NCBI GenBank assembly: GCA_024640405.1
Contig: JAHEFB010000035.1
Location: forward strand, 1-45,593
Reading direction: 5' to 3'
DNA length: 45,593 bases
Source: Alphaproteobacteria bacterium
GTDB taxonomy: Bacteria; Pseudomonadota; Alphaproteobacteria; Rhizobiales; Aestuariivirgaceae
Shown here: positions 25,222 through 34,740 of the stretch, one piece after another
Numbering within the stretch: position 1 is the first letter of the stretch
Layout: every line of letters starts with the position of its first letter
Position numbers and translations under genes: made by a program
Notes under the pieces: model-generated
The model's database searches: none
What the model saw: the letters and a program-made list of their open reading frames with translations, nothing else
Told to the model about the DNA's origin: nothing

Positions 25222-27252
25222 ATGTCGAATTCGACTGCCAACAAGAACAGACTGGCCGAAGAAACCAGCCCGTACCTGCTTCAGCATGACACCAATCCAG
25301 TTGACTGGTTCCCATGGGGCGATGAAGCCTTTGACGAAGCACGCACTAAGAACAAGCCAATCCTGTTGTCAATCGGATATGCCGCCTGTCACTGGTGCCA
25401 CGTGATGGCCCACGAGAGCTTTGAAGATGACAAGGTCGCGGGTCTGATGAATGCGAACTTCGTCAATATCAAGGTCGACAGGGAGGAACGCCCGGACATC
25501 GACCGCATCTATATGGACGCGCTTCACGTGATGGGAGAGCAGGGCGGATGGCCACTGACAATGTTTCTGACGCCTGATCTGAAACCCTTTTGGGGCGGTA
25601 CATATTTTCCACCCGAATCCAAGTTCGGCCGGCCGTCATTTTCACACGTATTGAACGAGTTGTCCCGTATCTGGCAAACCGAACCGGACAAGATCACCAG
25701 CAACACCGAAGCCCTGCTTGATCGTCTGCGTGCGCCGGCGCCTGCCAGTACCAATCCGGACCCCGACCACCAGCTTCTCGATAGAATGATAAAGCAGCTC
25801 ATTGGTGCCGTTGATGAACACAACGGCGGAATTGGCCAGGCGCCCAAATTTCCGCAGGGACCTGTATTCCAGTTGCTCTGGTCAGCACATCTGGCCACCC
25901 CGGAACAAGGCTATGATGCACCGGTATGGTTAACCATGAACAAGATCAGCCAGGGCGGCATCTATGACCATCTCGGCGGCGGCATTGCCAGATACGCCGT
26001 GGATGCAAAATGGCTGGTGCCGCATTTCGAAAAGATGCTGTACGACAACGCCCAGTACGTAACCCTGCTCTGCAAGATGCATAACAGCGTACCCAACGAT
26101 CTGTTTCGCCAGCGAATCGATCAGACCGTTCGCTGGCTATTGTCCGATATGAAAACTGAAGACGGGTTGTTTGCCTCCAGCTATGATGCCGATTCCGAAG
26201 GCGTTGAAGGAAAGTTCTACTGCTGGGAAAAGGCCGAGATTGATCGTTTACTAACCGAATCGACCCGACACTTGTTTAACAAGATCTATGATGTGTCTGA
26301 GCAGGGTAACTGGGAGCACACAAACATCCTGAATCGAACCGATCACGCCGACCCGTTACCTCCCGACGAAGAGGATGTGCTTGCCCAGTCGCGCGATATA
26401 TTGCTGGCTCACCGGAAAAAGCGAGTTGCCCCGGGATGGGATGACAAGGCATTGACCGACTGGAATGCCCTGACCGTAATCGCTCTGCTCAATGCGTCGA
26501 TCGTCCTCGACGACAGGGTATTGCAGGAAGTGGCCCTGACAACCATGGAGAAGCTGCAAACCCACCTGCGCAAGGACGGGCGGCTCTATCACAGTTTTCG
26601 AAACGGCCAGGTCAGAAGCCACGCAACGGCAGATGACTACGCGCTTGTGATATCAGCTGCACTGACAGCATATGAGGTAACCCTGGATTGGAAGTGGATA
26701 GAGCAGGCGGACAGCCTGATGGGCGAAGCCTTGGACTATTACCTCGACCGCAACGACAATGCTTTTGCAATGGCCCCGCGTGATGCAACCGATCTTATTG
26801 TTCGAGACAAGTATGCCAACGATGACGTGACGCCGAATGCAAACGCAACCATGGTGATCAATCTCTGGAAGCTGTCGGTTTACCTGAACAACCCAGATTA
26901 CCACGCAACCGCCGAAGCCGTTTTCGAATGGCTCAAGTCCAACATGACCAGAAATCCATTTGCGTGCCCGACCGCCTGGCTGGCGTTCACCACGCTGGCG
27001 GAGCAAACACAGTTCATTCTTGTGGGAAATCACAACCAGAAGAACTTCGCGGAGCTCCACAAGGCCTGCCTGAAAGTTTCGTCTCCGAATCAATTGATCA
27101 TGCAGGTCGACGCGGACGCCAGCTTACCGGACAGTCATCCGGCATCCGGAAAAACCGGTCTTGCGGAACCGGCCGTGTTCCTGTGTCGCAATATGACTTG
27201 CAATCTGCCTGTAACGGATCCCGAAGATCTGTCGCAATCAAGCGTTCATTGA
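25222..27252 (+). CDS. Thioredoxin-fold DUF255 / YyaL-like protein
   Basis: A 676-residue protein of the YyaL/SPATA20 family. Residues 1-160 form a thioredoxin-like domain that opens [29 protein letters not shown] and holds the CxxC pair CHWC, with the DREERPDID and [14 protein letters not shown] signatures. The rest is an (alpha/alpha)6-type region like N-acylglucosamine 2-epimerases ([27 protein letters not shown]). The function is unknown; a redox or protein-modifying role is a guess. It is transcribed rightward, and its last 15 bases overlap the end of the convergent rho gene. No close ribosome site stands out before the ATG at 25222. Confidence 0.92.
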   Translation: MSNSTANKNRLAEETSPYLLQHDTNPVDWFPWGDEAFDEARTKNKPILLSIGYAACHWCHVMAHESFEDDKVAGLMNANFVNIKVDREERPDIDRIYMDALHVMGEQGGWPLTMFLTPDLKPFWGGTYFPPESKFGRPSFSHVLNELSRIWQTEPDKITSNTEALLDRLRAPAPASTNPDPDHQLLDRMIKQLIGAVDEHNGGIGQAPKFPQGPVFQLLWSAHLATPEQGYDAPVWLTMNKISQGGIYDHLGGGIARYAVDAKWLVPHFEKMLYDNAQYVTLLCKMHNSVPNDLFRQRIDQTVRWLLSDMKTEDGLFASSYDADSEGVEGKFYCWEKAEIDRLLTESTRHLFNKIYDVSEQGNWEHTNILNRTDHADPLPPDEEDVLAQSRDILLAHRKKRVAPGWDDKALTDWNALTVIALLNASIVLDDRVLQEVALTTMEKLQTHLRKDGRLYHSFRNGQVRSHATADDYALVISAALTAYEVTLDWKWIEQADSLMGEALDYYLDRNDNAFAMAPRDATDLIVRDKYANDDVTPNANATMVINLWKLSVYLNNPDYHATAEAVFEWLKSNMTRNPFACPTAWLAFTTLAEQTQFILVGNHNQKNFAELHKACLKVSSPNQLIMQVDADASLPDSHPASGKTGLAEPAVFLCRNMTCNLPVTDPEDLSQSSVH

Positions 27253-28521
27253 ATCGAAGAAGTCGTCATTGGATTTGGTCTGCCGCAGCTTGTCCAGCAG
27301 GAACTCAACCGCATCGACGGTCCCCATCGGATTGAGAATCCTGCGCAACACATATGTCTTCTTCAGATTGCCCGGATCAACCAGCAGTTCTTCCTTGCGG
27401 GTACCTGAGCGCAGGATATCCATGGCCGGGAATACCCGCTTGTCGGCAACCTTGCGATCAAGCACAACTTCGGAGTTGCCGGTACCCTTGAACTCCTCAA
27501 AGATGACCTCATCCATCCGGCTGCCGGTATCAATCAGTGCGGTGGCAATAATGGTAAGCGAACCGCCTTCCTCAATATTTCGAGCCGCACCGAAAAACCG
27601 TTTCGGACGTTGCAGCGCGTTGGCATCAACACCACCGGTTAGCACTTTGCCGGACGACGGCACCACCGTGTTGTAGGCACGTCCAAGGCGGGTAATCGAA
27701 TCCAGCAGGATAACAACGTCACGTCCATGTTCGACCAGGCGTTTGGCTTTTTCGATCACCATCTCGGCGACCTGAACGTGCCGGCTGGCCGGCTCATCAA
27801 AAGTTGAACTGACAACCTCACCGCGTACCGACCGGCGCATGTCGGTCACTTCTTCCGGCCGCTCATCTATCAACAGCACGATCAGATAACATTCCGGATG
27901 GTTGGTTGCCACCGACTGGGCAATGTTCTGCAGCAGCACGGTTTTGCCGGTTCTGGGTGGCGCTACGATCAGCGCGCGCTGGCCCTTGCCCAGAGGCGCC
28001 ACCAGATCAATCACACGGCTGGAATAATCTTTCTTGGTCGGATCGTTCACTTCCATGAACAACCGTTCATCCGGATACAACGGTGTCAGGTTGTCAAAGT
28101 GGATTTTGTGGCGGACTTTTTCCGGCTCCTGGAAGTTTACCGAATTGACCTTGAGAAGTGCGAAATACCGCTCACCATCCTTGGGACTGCGAATATCGCC
28201 TTCAACAGTATCACCGGTCTTGAGTGCAAACTTGCGAATCTGGCTCGGGCTTACATAGATATCATCCGGCCCGGCCAGGTAATTGGCGTCCGGTGACCGC
28301 AGGAACCCGAACCCGTCCGGCATTACTTCAACCACACCTTCCCCGATGATGTTCACATCCCGGCCAGCCAGACTCTTCAAGATCGCAAACATCAATTCCT
28401 GCTTGCGCAGGACACTGGCATTTTCAACTTCAAGCTCTTCAGCAGCACTCAGGAGCTCGGCGGGAGATTTCTGCTTAAGATCAAAAAGTTTGATCTGCTC
28501 GAGTTCGTCAAGGTTGGTCAT
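27238..28521 (-). CDS. rho: Transcription termination factor Rho
   Basis: A 427-residue hexameric RNA helicase that ends transcription at rut sites. The N-terminal helical domain ([36 protein letters not shown]) is followed by the cold-shock-like RNA-binding fold ([45 protein letters not shown]). The ATPase core has Walker [12 protein letters not shown], Walker [18 protein letters not shown], and the Q/R loop segments [12 protein letters not shown] and [21 protein letters not shown]. Length is typical. A 170-base leader lies upstream; rho is often autoregulated through its leader. Its tail overlaps the DUF255 gene by 15 bases. Confidence 0.98.
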   Translation of the reverse strand: MTNLDELEQIKLFDLKQKSPAELLSAAEELEVENASVLRKQELMFAILKSLAGRDVNIIGEGVVEVMPDGFGFLRSPDANYLAGPDDIYVSPSQIRKFALKTGDTVEGDIRSPKDGERYFALLKVNSVNFQEPEKVRHKIHFDNLTPLYPDERLFMEVNDPTKKDYSSRVIDLVAPLGKGQRALIVAPPRTGKTVLLQNIAQSVATNHPECYLIVLLIDERPEEVTDMRRSVRGEVVSSTFDEPASRHVQVAEMVIEKAKRLVEHGRDVVILLDSITRLGRAYNTVVPSSGKVLTGGVDANALQRPKRFFGAARNIEEGGSLTIIATALIDTGSRMDEVIFEEFKGTGNSEVVLDRKVADKRVFPAMDILRSGTRKEELLVDPGNLKKTYVLRRILNPMGTVDAVEFLLDKLRQTKSNDDFFDSMNA

Positions 28522-28616
28522 CGATTATCGACCCATATGTGTGATCAGGAAAATTGGTAGTCAGCTCGTTTGTAATTTTTGAGTGATTACCAAAAAGGGG
28601 AGGCGTCGGCAGTCTA

Positions 28617-28640
28617 CAAAAGCGGTGCCGTACTGCACCG
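28617..28640 (-). terminator. Possible terminator between hemJ and rho
   Basis: On the minus strand CGGTGC (28640-28635), a six-base loop and GCACCG (28628-28623) form a hairpin followed by CTTTT. It lies about 55 bases after the hemJ stop and 100 bases before the rho start. It could separate hemE-hemJ transcription from rho. The stem is short. Confidence 0.4.
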
Positions 28641-28691
28641 TCTATAACAGCTTCGACGCTATTAGAAAACAGCAAAATACATCACAGATTG

Positions 28692-29126
28692 TCAAACAAA
28701 CGGTTTCACGACCACAAAACACACAATTCCAATCAGCAACAGCGTCGGAACCTCATTCATCACCCGGAAAAATTTCCCGGACCTGATGTTGGCATCTGCT
28801 GCGAAGACTCTGACCTGACCGGCAAGCCAAACGTGCATTGCCGACATCACTGCAACCATGGCCAGCTTGCAGACAAACCAGAATGGAAGTTCGCTCCACA
28901 ACCCCTGCAACACTCCAAGCCATATGCCGAATACCCAGCTTACAATCATCGCCGGCGTCATGATTGCTTTCAGCAATCGCCGCTCCATTGTCTTGAGGGT
29001 TTCAGACAACTCACCGCCCTTGTCGGCATCCACATGGTAAACCATCAGCCGCGGCAGGTAGAGCAGTCCTGCCATCCACGAAATCACAGCCAGCAAATGC
29101 ACCACCTTAACCCATTCGTAGGTCAC
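28692..29126 (-). CDS. hemJ: Protoporphyrinogen IX oxidase HemJ
   Basis: A 144-residue inner-membrane protein of the UPF0093/HemJ family that oxidises protoporphyrinogen IX to protoporphyrin IX, the penultimate step of heme synthesis. It has four hydrophobic helices. Conserved features are KVVHLLAVISWMAGLLYLPRLMVYHV, with the His near residue 10 needed for heme binding, and LPFWFVCKLAMV, with the conserved Lys. The start is a GTG at 29124-29126 that overlaps the hemE stop in a GTGA junction, so translation is coupled. Its position next to hemE supports the assignment over other small membrane proteins of the CopD-like kind. Confidence 0.92.
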   Translation of the reverse strand: MTYEWVKVVHLLAVISWMAGLLYLPRLMVYHVDADKGGELSETLKTMERRLLKAIMTPAMIVSWVFGIWLGVLQGLWSELPFWFVCKLAMVAVMSAMHVWLAGQVRVFAADANIRSGKFFRVMNEVPTLLLIGIVCFVVVKPFV

Positions 29127-30172
29127 GATTTGGCCTCTCCATCATACGCGCGGATAAATGAAACCAACTCGGCAACATGCTCCGGCGGTGTCTCCTTGCG
29201 TATGCCGTGCCCAAGATTGAAAACATGCCGCTCCATTGGCAGATCATTCAGTATCAACCTGGTTGCATTGAGCATACCCTCACCACCACCGATAAGGGAA
29301 AGCGGATCCAGATTCCCCTGAACGACACACCGGTCAATCAGGTTTGTTGCGGCCCATCTGGTGTTTACCGGCCACTCAATGCTCACTCCGTCGACGTCAC
29401 AAGCATCTACAAAATCCGTTTGAGAAACGCCAATGCCGCGGGCAAACCCGATTACCGGCACATGCGGATACCGCTTTTTGAGCTCGGAACGAATTGCCGC
29501 TATCGGCGCAAAGCAGTATCGCTCCAGCAACTCGCCACTCAAATCACCAGACCATGTATCAAATATCTGCAAGACTTCCGCACCGGCTTCCACCTGGCAT
29601 GACAGATACTCCACCGAGGAACTGACAAGCTTGTCCATCAGCTGGTTCAGCCAGCCTTCATTTGCAAAGGCTGCCAATCGTGACGATGCTCGTTCAACTG
29701 ATGTACCGCCTTCAATCATATAGGTTGCAACCGTCCACGGCGCTCCGCAAAATCCGATCAGTGTCTTGTCGGAATCCAGATTCGACTTGATCAGCGAAAC
29801 AGCATCATAGACAGGTGACAGTGTCTTGTTGAGTTGTGCAATACCGCTTGCCAGTTGATCAACATCAGTTGCAGATCCAATCTTCCTGAGAACAGGTCCC
29901 TCATTTTCCCTGAAATCCAGATCACAGCCCATCGCCTGGGGAATCAACAAAATATCCGCAAATAGAATTGCCGCATCCAGATCGAACCGCCGCAGCGGCT
30001 GCAGGGTTACTTCGCAGGCAAGGTGAGGACTGTAACAAAGATTCAGAAATCCACCTGCCTGTTGCCGGATCTCGCGATATTCCGGCAGATAACGGCCTGC
30101 CTGTCTCATAAGCCAGACGGGTCTGCGTGAAGGAGGCAAACCGGTAAGTGTATCCAACAAGGGTTTGCTCAA
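29123..30172 (-). CDS. hemE: Uroporphyrinogen decarboxylase HemE
   Basis: A 349-residue cytoplasmic enzyme that converts uroporphyrinogen III to coproporphyrinogen III. The family signature RRPVWLMRQAGRYLPEYREIR is near the N terminus, and FADILLIPQAMGCDLDF and GFCGAPWTVATYMIEGG follow; the late FNLGHGI is also typical. There is no ATG at the 5' end. I prefer the TTG at 30170-30172 because AAGGA stands eight bases before it; a TTG at 30194-30196 would add eight residues with a weaker site. It faces away from the predicted oriC, as hemE does in Caulobacter, and is coupled to hemJ. Confidence 0.95.
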   Translation of the reverse strand: MSKPLLDTLTGLPPSRRPVWLMRQAGRYLPEYREIRQQAGGFLNLCYSPHLACEVTLQPLRRFDLDAAILFADILLIPQAMGCDLDFRENEGPVLRKIGSATDVDQLASGIAQLNKTLSPVYDAVSLIKSNLDSDKTLIGFCGAPWTVATYMIEGGTSVERASSRLAAFANEGWLNQLMDKLVSSSVEYLSCQVEAGAEVLQIFDTWSGDLSGELLERYCFAPIAAIRSELKKRYPHVPVIGFARGIGVSQTDFVDACDVDGVSIEWPVNTRWAATNLIDRCVVQGNLDPLSLIGGGEGMLNATRLILNDLPMERHVFNLGHGIRKETPPEHVAELVSFIRAYDGEAKS

Positions 30173-30553
30173 TCTCTTTATCCTTCTTTCAGACAATCTA
30201 TATCTTTAGGTGTTGATGTTGTTGTGCTGTGGATAGCAAAAACGAGTCCTAATCCACACCCGTGACGTAGCCACAGTTAGTTATCCACGCAAGTCACATA
30301 AACTTTCATCACTTATAGTGTATATATAAACCATTGATATAAAACAATAAACCAAATCCCGTTAAATTCTATGCACAACCAAACCAACTCAATCCTGATG
30401 CTACATTTTTCATATCCCCAATTATCAACAGCTGAAAACTTTCCCCGGCGACGGCTGGAAAATGAACAAAACCTCAAGGATGTGGACCAAACAAAAAGCG
30501 CCAGATTTCAGCTTCCCCTTTTCCACAATTCATAAACACGCTATGCCCGGCTT
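30173..30553. other. oriC: Predicted chromosomal replication origin (oriC)
   Basis: A 380-base gap between divergent hemE and the PPDK regulator gene, the same slot as the Caulobacter origin. DnaA-box-like 9-mers (consensus TTATCCACA): TTATCCACG 30281-30289; TAATCCACA 30250-30258; CTATCCACA on the minus strand 30228-30236; TTATCAACA 30422-30430; TTTTCCACA 30519-30527, all one base off; CTATGCACA 30369-30377, two off. The stretch 30297-30370 is very AT-rich and could be the unwinding region. It includes an IHF-type site. One GAGTC (30244-30248) fits the CcrM site GANTC. No CtrA box is seen, unlike Caulobacter. Some 5'-leader and promoter signals of the two flanking genes must also lie here. 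The parS sites 6-9 kb away support the assignment. Confidence 0.82.
30327..30339 (-). promoter_or_regulatory. IHF consensus site in oriC
   Basis: On the minus strand TATCAATGGTTTA matches the IHF consensus WATCAANNNNTTR exactly. It is in the AT-rich middle of the predicted origin, between the DnaA-like boxes at 30281 and 30369. IHF bends origins in many proteobacteria. Confidence 0.55.
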
Positions 30554-31387
30554 ATGAAAACAACTGCAAAACAATATTTTCACATGCATATGGTTTCCGA
30601 TGCCACCGGGGAAACCTTGAATACCGTGGCCAGGGCTGCCACAGCCTACTATGCGGGCTATCAGCCAATTGAACATATCTACACTCTGGTCAGAACATCC
30701 AAGCAACTTGACCGGATGATCAGTGAGGTCGAAAAACAACCGGGCATTGTGTTGTACACAATCGCCGACGCCAAGTTGAAGGCCGAAATTGAGCAACGCT
30801 GCGAGGCACTGTCAATTCCCTGCATCTCAATTCTGGATCCGGTTATTGCCAGTCTGGCAACTTATCTCAACGCAAAATCCAAACCGCACATAGGCGGCCA
30901 GCATGTGCTCAACGCCGAGTATTTCCAGAGAATTGATGCATTGAATTACACGATGGCCCATGATGATGGTCAAATTACCCAGGATCTGGAATCGGCAGAT
31001 GTTGTCCTGTTGGGGGTAAGCAGATCATCCAAGACGCCAACCAGCATCTATCTGGCCAACCGCGGCATCAAGACAGCAAACATTCCGCTTGTACCTGGAA
31101 TACCGACACCCCCTGGATTAAGTAAATTGCAGCATCCTCTGATTGTTGGTCTGATTGCCAGTGCCGACCGTATTTCACAGATCCGCCGGCACAGGCTGCT
31201 CACCCTGAACGAAGGCCGCGACACCTCATACGTCGATCGAAAAGCCATCACCGAAGAACTTCTGACAATGCGAAAATTATGCGCTGCAAACAGTTGGCCG
31301 ATTATTGATGTCACACGCCGTTCAATCGAAGAAACCGCCGCTGCTGTCATGAACCTGTTGGCAGATCCAGCTGCCAAGACTGCCTGA
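30554..31387 (+). CDS. Pyruvate, phosphate dikinase/PEP synthase regulatory protein (DUF299 kinase/pyrophosphorylase)
   Basis: A 277-residue bifunctional ADP-dependent kinase and phosphate-dependent pyrophosphorylase that switches PPDK or PEP synthase off and on. Family marks are FHMHMVSDATGETLNTVARAA at the N terminus, the P-loop-like DVVLLGVSRSSKTPTSIYLANRGIKTANIPLVPG, and GLIASADRISQIRRHRL. In Rickettsia and Caulobacter maps this gene (the RP001 homologue) borders the origin, as it does here. The ATG at 30554 was taken from the start of homology. maf follows after 10 bases, so this opens a rightward operon leading away from oriC. Confidence 0.93.
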   Translation: MKTTAKQYFHMHMVSDATGETLNTVARAATAYYAGYQPIEHIYTLVRTSKQLDRMISEVEKQPGIVLYTIADAKLKAEIEQRCEALSIPCISILDPVIASLATYLNAKSKPHIGGQHVLNAEYFQRIDALNYTMAHDDGQITQDLESADVVLLGVSRSSKTPTSIYLANRGIKTANIPLVPGIPTPPGLSKLQHPLIVGLIASADRISQIRRHRLLTLNEGRDTSYVDRKAITEELLTMRKLCAANSWPIIDVTRRSIEETAAAVMNLLADPAAKTA

Positions 31388-31397
31388 AGTCGATGCG

Positions 31398-31988
31398 ATG
31401 AAACTGATCCTGGCATCAAATAGTGCAGCCCGCCGGCACATGTTGACCAATGCCGGATACCAATACCAGGCCGTATCTGCGAACATTGATGAGCGGGAGA
31501 TCGAAACAAATCATCTGACATCTGGCCAGCCCGCATTCGACCTGGCGCCGGTTTTGGCCAACGCCAAAGCGAAGGCGGTCAGCGCAAGATATCCCGCCGA
31601 TCTGGTTATCGGATCAGATCAGGTATTGCTTTGTCAGGGGAATGTGTTCACCAAAGTAAAAGATCTGAAAGAAGCGGCAAAACAACTTTCCACCCTGCAG
31701 GGAAAAACCCATCAACTGATCTCGGCTGTCGCATGCTGGTCAGGCAACCAGCCGCTTTTTCAGGCGAAACAACAAGCTGACATGTCGATGTATCGGCTCA
31801 CTGCTGAAGACATTGAAGCCTATTTGGCGGATACCGGATCCACAATCCTGGGATCGGTCGGCTGTTATCAGATAGAAGGAAAAGGTATCCGGTTGTTTGA
31901 AAACATAGACGGATCGCATTTTGCCATTATGGGGATGCCGCTCATCCCGCTTCTCAAATTTCTTAGACAACAGAACGATTTGCAATGA
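31398..31988 (+). CDS. maf: Maf-like nucleotide pyrophosphatase
   Basis: A 196-residue protein of the Maf/HAM1 class, which hydrolyses non-canonical or modified nucleoside triphosphates to monophosphates. It begins MKLILASNSAARRHML, the loop that holds the phosphate, and has ANIDEREIE, VLANAKAKAVSARYPADLVIGSDQVLL and GSVGCYQIEGKGIRLFENIDG. Which nucleotide it acts on is not clear; the conserved aspartate in the GSDQVL motif is present. It overlaps aroE by four bases (ATGA). Confidence 0.9.
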   Translation: MKLILASNSAARRHMLTNAGYQYQAVSANIDEREIETNHLTSGQPAFDLAPVLANAKAKAVSARYPADLVIGSDQVLLCQGNVFTKVKDLKEAAKQLSTLQGKTHQLISAVACWSGNQPLFQAKQQADMSMYRLTAEDIEAYLADTGSTILGSVGCYQIEGKGIRLFENIDGSHFAIMGMPLIPLLKFLRQQNDLQ

Positions 31989-32833
31989 TCGCAAGACCAA
32001 CCAGACGCGCCTGCATACTGGGCCACGGCATTACATACTCCCGGTCACCGCTGATCCATAATTACTGGATTAAAAAGTATGGACTCGATGCTGAGTACAG
32101 TATCTGTGATCTGCCGGAACAGAAGCTGCCTGAGCTTCTGACCTCCATCCGCGAGGGATCATTGGCCGGCTGCAACGTCACCATACCTTACAAACAGACT
32201 GTTGTTCCCTATCTCGATGCGGTTGACGACACGGCCTCGACCACCGGCAGTGTCAATACCATTTATTGTCGTGATGGCGTACTGACGGGCACATCGACTG
32301 ATGGCGCCGGATATATCGGCCATCTCATGGATAGCCATCCGGCGTTCAAACTGAAAGACGCCAGTGTGCTTATCCTCGGCGCCGGGGGAGCGGCCCGAAG
32401 CATAGCGGATGTGATGGTCAAAAGCGGATGTTCGGGAGTATACATCGCCAACCGGACATTTGCGAAGGCCCAGGAGATAGCCGGATTTCAGCCAGATATC
32501 ATTGAACCCTTGGAATGGAGCAATCTGTCGGCAAAAGCTGGCGTGGCCGATCTGATTATCAACACCACTTCACTTGGCATGGTCGGCAAGCAACCGCTTG
32601 TGTTTCCACTTGAAAACACCAAACCAGACTGTGTCATAAGTGATATTGTCTATGCACCGCTGGAAACCCGGTTGCTGGCACAGGCCCGCAAGCTTGGCCG
32701 CCCGGTTCTGGACGGTTTGGGCATGCTGTTGCATCAGGCAGTGCCGGGGTTCCGGCTATGGTTCGGCATCGAGCCGCAGGTAACCGGGGAATTGCGAGCG
32801 CTGATAGAACAGGATCTGCAGTCTCATGGCTGA
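31985..32833 (+). CDS. aroE: Shikimate dehydrogenase AroE
   Basis: A 282-residue NADP-dependent enzyme of the shikimate pathway. The N-terminal substrate domain has GHGITYSRSPLIHNYWI and GCNVTIPYKQTVVPYLD, with the catalytic lysine in TIPYK and Asp in VDDTA. The NADP domain has VLILGAGGAARSIADVMV and the segment IANRTFAKAQEIA, with the arginine that favours NADP over NAD. GLGMLLHQAVPGFRLWFG closes the protein. It overlaps maf by four bases and coaE by eight. Confidence 0.95.
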   Translation: MIARPTRRACILGHGITYSRSPLIHNYWIKKYGLDAEYSICDLPEQKLPELLTSIREGSLAGCNVTIPYKQTVVPYLDAVDDTASTTGSVNTIYCRDGVLTGTSTDGAGYIGHLMDSHPAFKLKDASVLILGAGGAARSIADVMVKSGCSGVYIANRTFAKAQEIAGFQPDIIEPLEWSNLSAKAGVADLIINTTSLGMVGKQPLVFPLENTKPDCVISDIVYAPLETRLLAQARKLGRPVLDGLGMLLHQAVPGFRLWFGIEPQVTGELRALIEQDLQSHG

Positions 32834-33452
32834 TAACCCTGTATTCAAGGCGGCACTCACCGGATCCATTGCCATGGGGAAGTCGACCGTCGCCGGGATG
32901 TTGCGCGACGCTGGTATTCCGGTGTTTGACGCTGACGCTGTGGTGCATCGGCTTTATGCAAGAAACGGCAAGGCTGTCAAACCGGTCGGACGGTTGTTTC
33001 CCGGGGTTGTCAGGCAGGGCGCGATTGATCGCGGTGAACTGTCAAAACGTGTGCTCAACAATGCGGACGCTATGGCAAGACTGGAATCTATCGTTCATCC
33101 TCTGGTCCGCCAGGAACAGGAAGAGTTCATGAAATCCGTAAAGACATCGGACAATAACATTGCAGTATTTGACATTCCCCTGTTGTTCGAAACGGGTCGG
33201 GCAGAGGAGTTCGATGCTGTCCTGGTGGTTTCGGCGCCCTATGAAGTACAGCGCGCGCGCGCATTGGCGCGGGAAGACATGACGGAAGAAAAATTTGAAG
33301 CGATACTGGCCAGGCAGGTTTCCGACGAGCAGAAACGCTCGGCTGCAACGCACATTATTTCGACCGGTGTGCCGATCGATGATACACGTGCCCAGGTTCT
33401 TGCTATTGTGTGCGAACTTCAAACACTTGCCGGGGATCAACAGCATGCGTGA
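32826..33452 (+). CDS. coaE: Dephospho-CoA kinase CoaE
   Basis: A 208-residue enzyme that makes CoA by phosphorylating dephospho-CoA with ATP. The P-loop TGSIAMGKSTVAGML is at the N terminus (GSIAMGKS in place of the more usual GSGKS), followed by DADAVVHRLYA, ESIVHPLVRQEQEEF, FDIPLLFETG and VVSAPYEVQRARALAREDMTEEKFEAILARQ. It overlaps aroE by eight bases and dnaQ by eight bases, a tightly coupled row also seen in other alphaproteobacteria. Confidence 0.95.
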   Translation: MADNPVFKAALTGSIAMGKSTVAGMLRDAGIPVFDADAVVHRLYARNGKAVKPVGRLFPGVVRQGAIDRGELSKRVLNNADAMARLESIVHPLVRQEQEEFMKSVKTSDNNIAVFDIPLLFETGRAEEFDAVLVVSAPYEVQRARALAREDMTEEKFEAILARQVSDEQKRSAATHIISTGVPIDDTRAQVLAIVCELQTLAGDQQHA

Positions 33453-34146
33453 AGTTGTGATGGACACCGAGACCACCGGTCTGGACCCGTTTACAGGTCA
33501 TCGCATCGTGGAAATTGGAGCGATCGAACTGTTGAATCATATCCCCACGGGTAATGTTTACCATCAGTACATCAATCCGCAGCGCGATATGCCGGAAGAG
33601 GCGTTCAACGTACATGGTTTGTCGGAAGAATTTCTGGCTTCAAAACCGGTGTTCGCAGATATCGCACAGGACTTTCTGAAATTCATCGATGACGGGATTT
33701 TGATCATTCACAATGCGCCCTTCGACATGAAGTTTCTGAATGCGGAATTTTCATGGATCGAGGTTGAGCAACTCCCGATGGAAAGGGTTATCGATACGCT
33801 GATGCTTGCCCGCAAACGCTATCCGATGGGGCCGAACAGTCTGGATGCATTGTGCCGACGCTATGGCATCGACAATTCAAAACGCGACAAGCATGGCGCG
33901 CTGCTGGATTCTGAACTGCTGGCAGACGTTTACATGGAGCTGATCGGCGGTCGTCAGACCGTGCTTGGCCTTACCAGTGAACCTCAGCAGGCAGCTAGAA
34001 CAGTGGAAGTTGGGCAGAAGGCCAGGGCAAACCTCCGGCCGACACCCCTTCCGAGCCGGTTGAGCCAGCTTGAGATTGAGGCCCACAATGAAATGATAGC
34101 TGGCCTTGGAGACAAGGCATTGTGGCGCAATACCGGCAACGGCTGA
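33445..34146 (+). CDS. dnaQ: DNA polymerase III subunit epsilon (DnaQ)
   Basis: A 233-residue 3'-5' proofreading exonuclease. The DEDDh residues are clear: Asp7 and Glu9 in VVMDTETTGLD, Asp in IHNAPFDMKFL, and the His-Asp pair in DKHGALLDSELLADVYMEL. The C-terminal tail beyond residue 190 should bind the alpha subunit. The ATG at 33445 is chosen because family homology begins there and it overlaps the coaE stop by eight bases; the longer open frame from 33295 is coaE read in another frame. A hairpin lies across its stop codon. Confidence 0.95.
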   Translation: MREVVMDTETTGLDPFTGHRIVEIGAIELLNHIPTGNVYHQYINPQRDMPEEAFNVHGLSEEFLASKPVFADIAQDFLKFIDDGILIIHNAPFDMKFLNAEFSWIEVEQLPMERVIDTLMLARKRYPMGPNSLDALCRRYGIDNSKRDKHGALLDSELLADVYMELIGGRQTVLGLTSEPQQAARTVEVGQKARANLRPTPLPSRLSQLEIEAHNEMIAGLGDKALWRNTGNG

Positions 34147-34161
34147 CTCACGGTTGCCGGT
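34132..34161 (+). terminator. Hairpin at the dnaQ stop codon
   Basis: ACCGGCAAC (34132-34140) pairs perfectly with GTTGCCGGT (34153-34161) over a 12-base loop that contains the dnaQ stop. There is no T tract. It lies in the short gap before the convergent secB end and may help end the transcript or protect its 3' end. Confidence 0.35.
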
Positions 34162-34192
34162 CAGGGCGCTTCAGACGATCAACCAATTTGCT

Positions 34193-34714
34193 CTACGCGC
34201 TGGCGCCTTCGGCTGCAATCCGCTGCTGATACATTGCTGCAAAGTCGATCGGATCCAGCATCAGGGGCGGAAAGCCGCCATTACGTGTCACATCCGCCAC
34301 TATTTGCCTGGCAAACGGGAAAATCATCCGCGGACATTCAACCAGTACGATCGGGTGCAGCGCGTCTTGCGGGATGTTTTCCAGACGGAAGATACCCGCA
34401 TAAAGCAATTCAGTTGCAAAAACCACCTTGTCTTTGTTCATGGCCTTTGCGTCGAGGTGCAATTCAACTTCAAAATCTGTCTCGGCCAGTGGCTTGGCAT
34501 TTACATTTACTGAAATATTGATTTCAGGCTGACCTTCCTGACCGGCCAGCGACCGAGGTGCATCTGGATTTTCAAATGAAAGATCCTTGACGTACTGGCC
34601 AAGAATTTTCATCGATGGAGCAGCGCCCTGGGTAGCGCCATTACCACCGGCACCTTCCGATGCTCCCGGAGCTGCCCCTGCTGCCTTGCTTGCCTTCTTT
34701 GCCGCTTTTGCCAT
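34193..34714 (-). CDS. secB: Protein-export chaperone SecB
   Basis: A 173-residue tetrameric chaperone that keeps preproteins unfolded and delivers them to SecA. The core starts [19 protein letters not shown] and holds the beta-sheet segments [76 protein letters not shown], all typical. The first 34 residues are a Lys/Ala/Gly-rich extension that is longer than in E. coli. It converges on dnaQ, its usual alphaproteobacterial neighbour, and is downstream of fxsA on the same strand, separated from it by a hairpin. Confidence 0.96.
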   Translation of the reverse strand: MAKAAKKASKAAGAAPGASEGAGGNGATQGAAPSMKILGQYVKDLSFENPDAPRSLAGQEGQPEINISVNVNAKPLAETDFEVELHLDAKAMNKDKVVFATELLYAGIFRLENIPQDALHPIVLVECPRMIFPFARQIVADVTRNGGFPPLMLDPIDFAAMYQQRIAAEGASA

Positions 34715-34740
34715 ATCTCGTCTGCCCTTTGAGTCTTAAA

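Noticed and set aside
23867..25342. Long form of mnmE starting at 25342
   Set aside because: The extra 52 residues run through the divergent DUF255 gene; family homology begins at the ATG at 25184-25186.
25515..25530. TTCACGTGA core in the DUF255 gene as a parS site
   Set aside because: Only the central nine bases match parS; the flanks do not, and the codons encode a conserved protein segment.
30173..30553. CtrA control of the predicted origin
   Set aside because: No TTAA-N7-TTAA pair occurs in the gap; the single TTAA near 30362 has no partner at the right distance.
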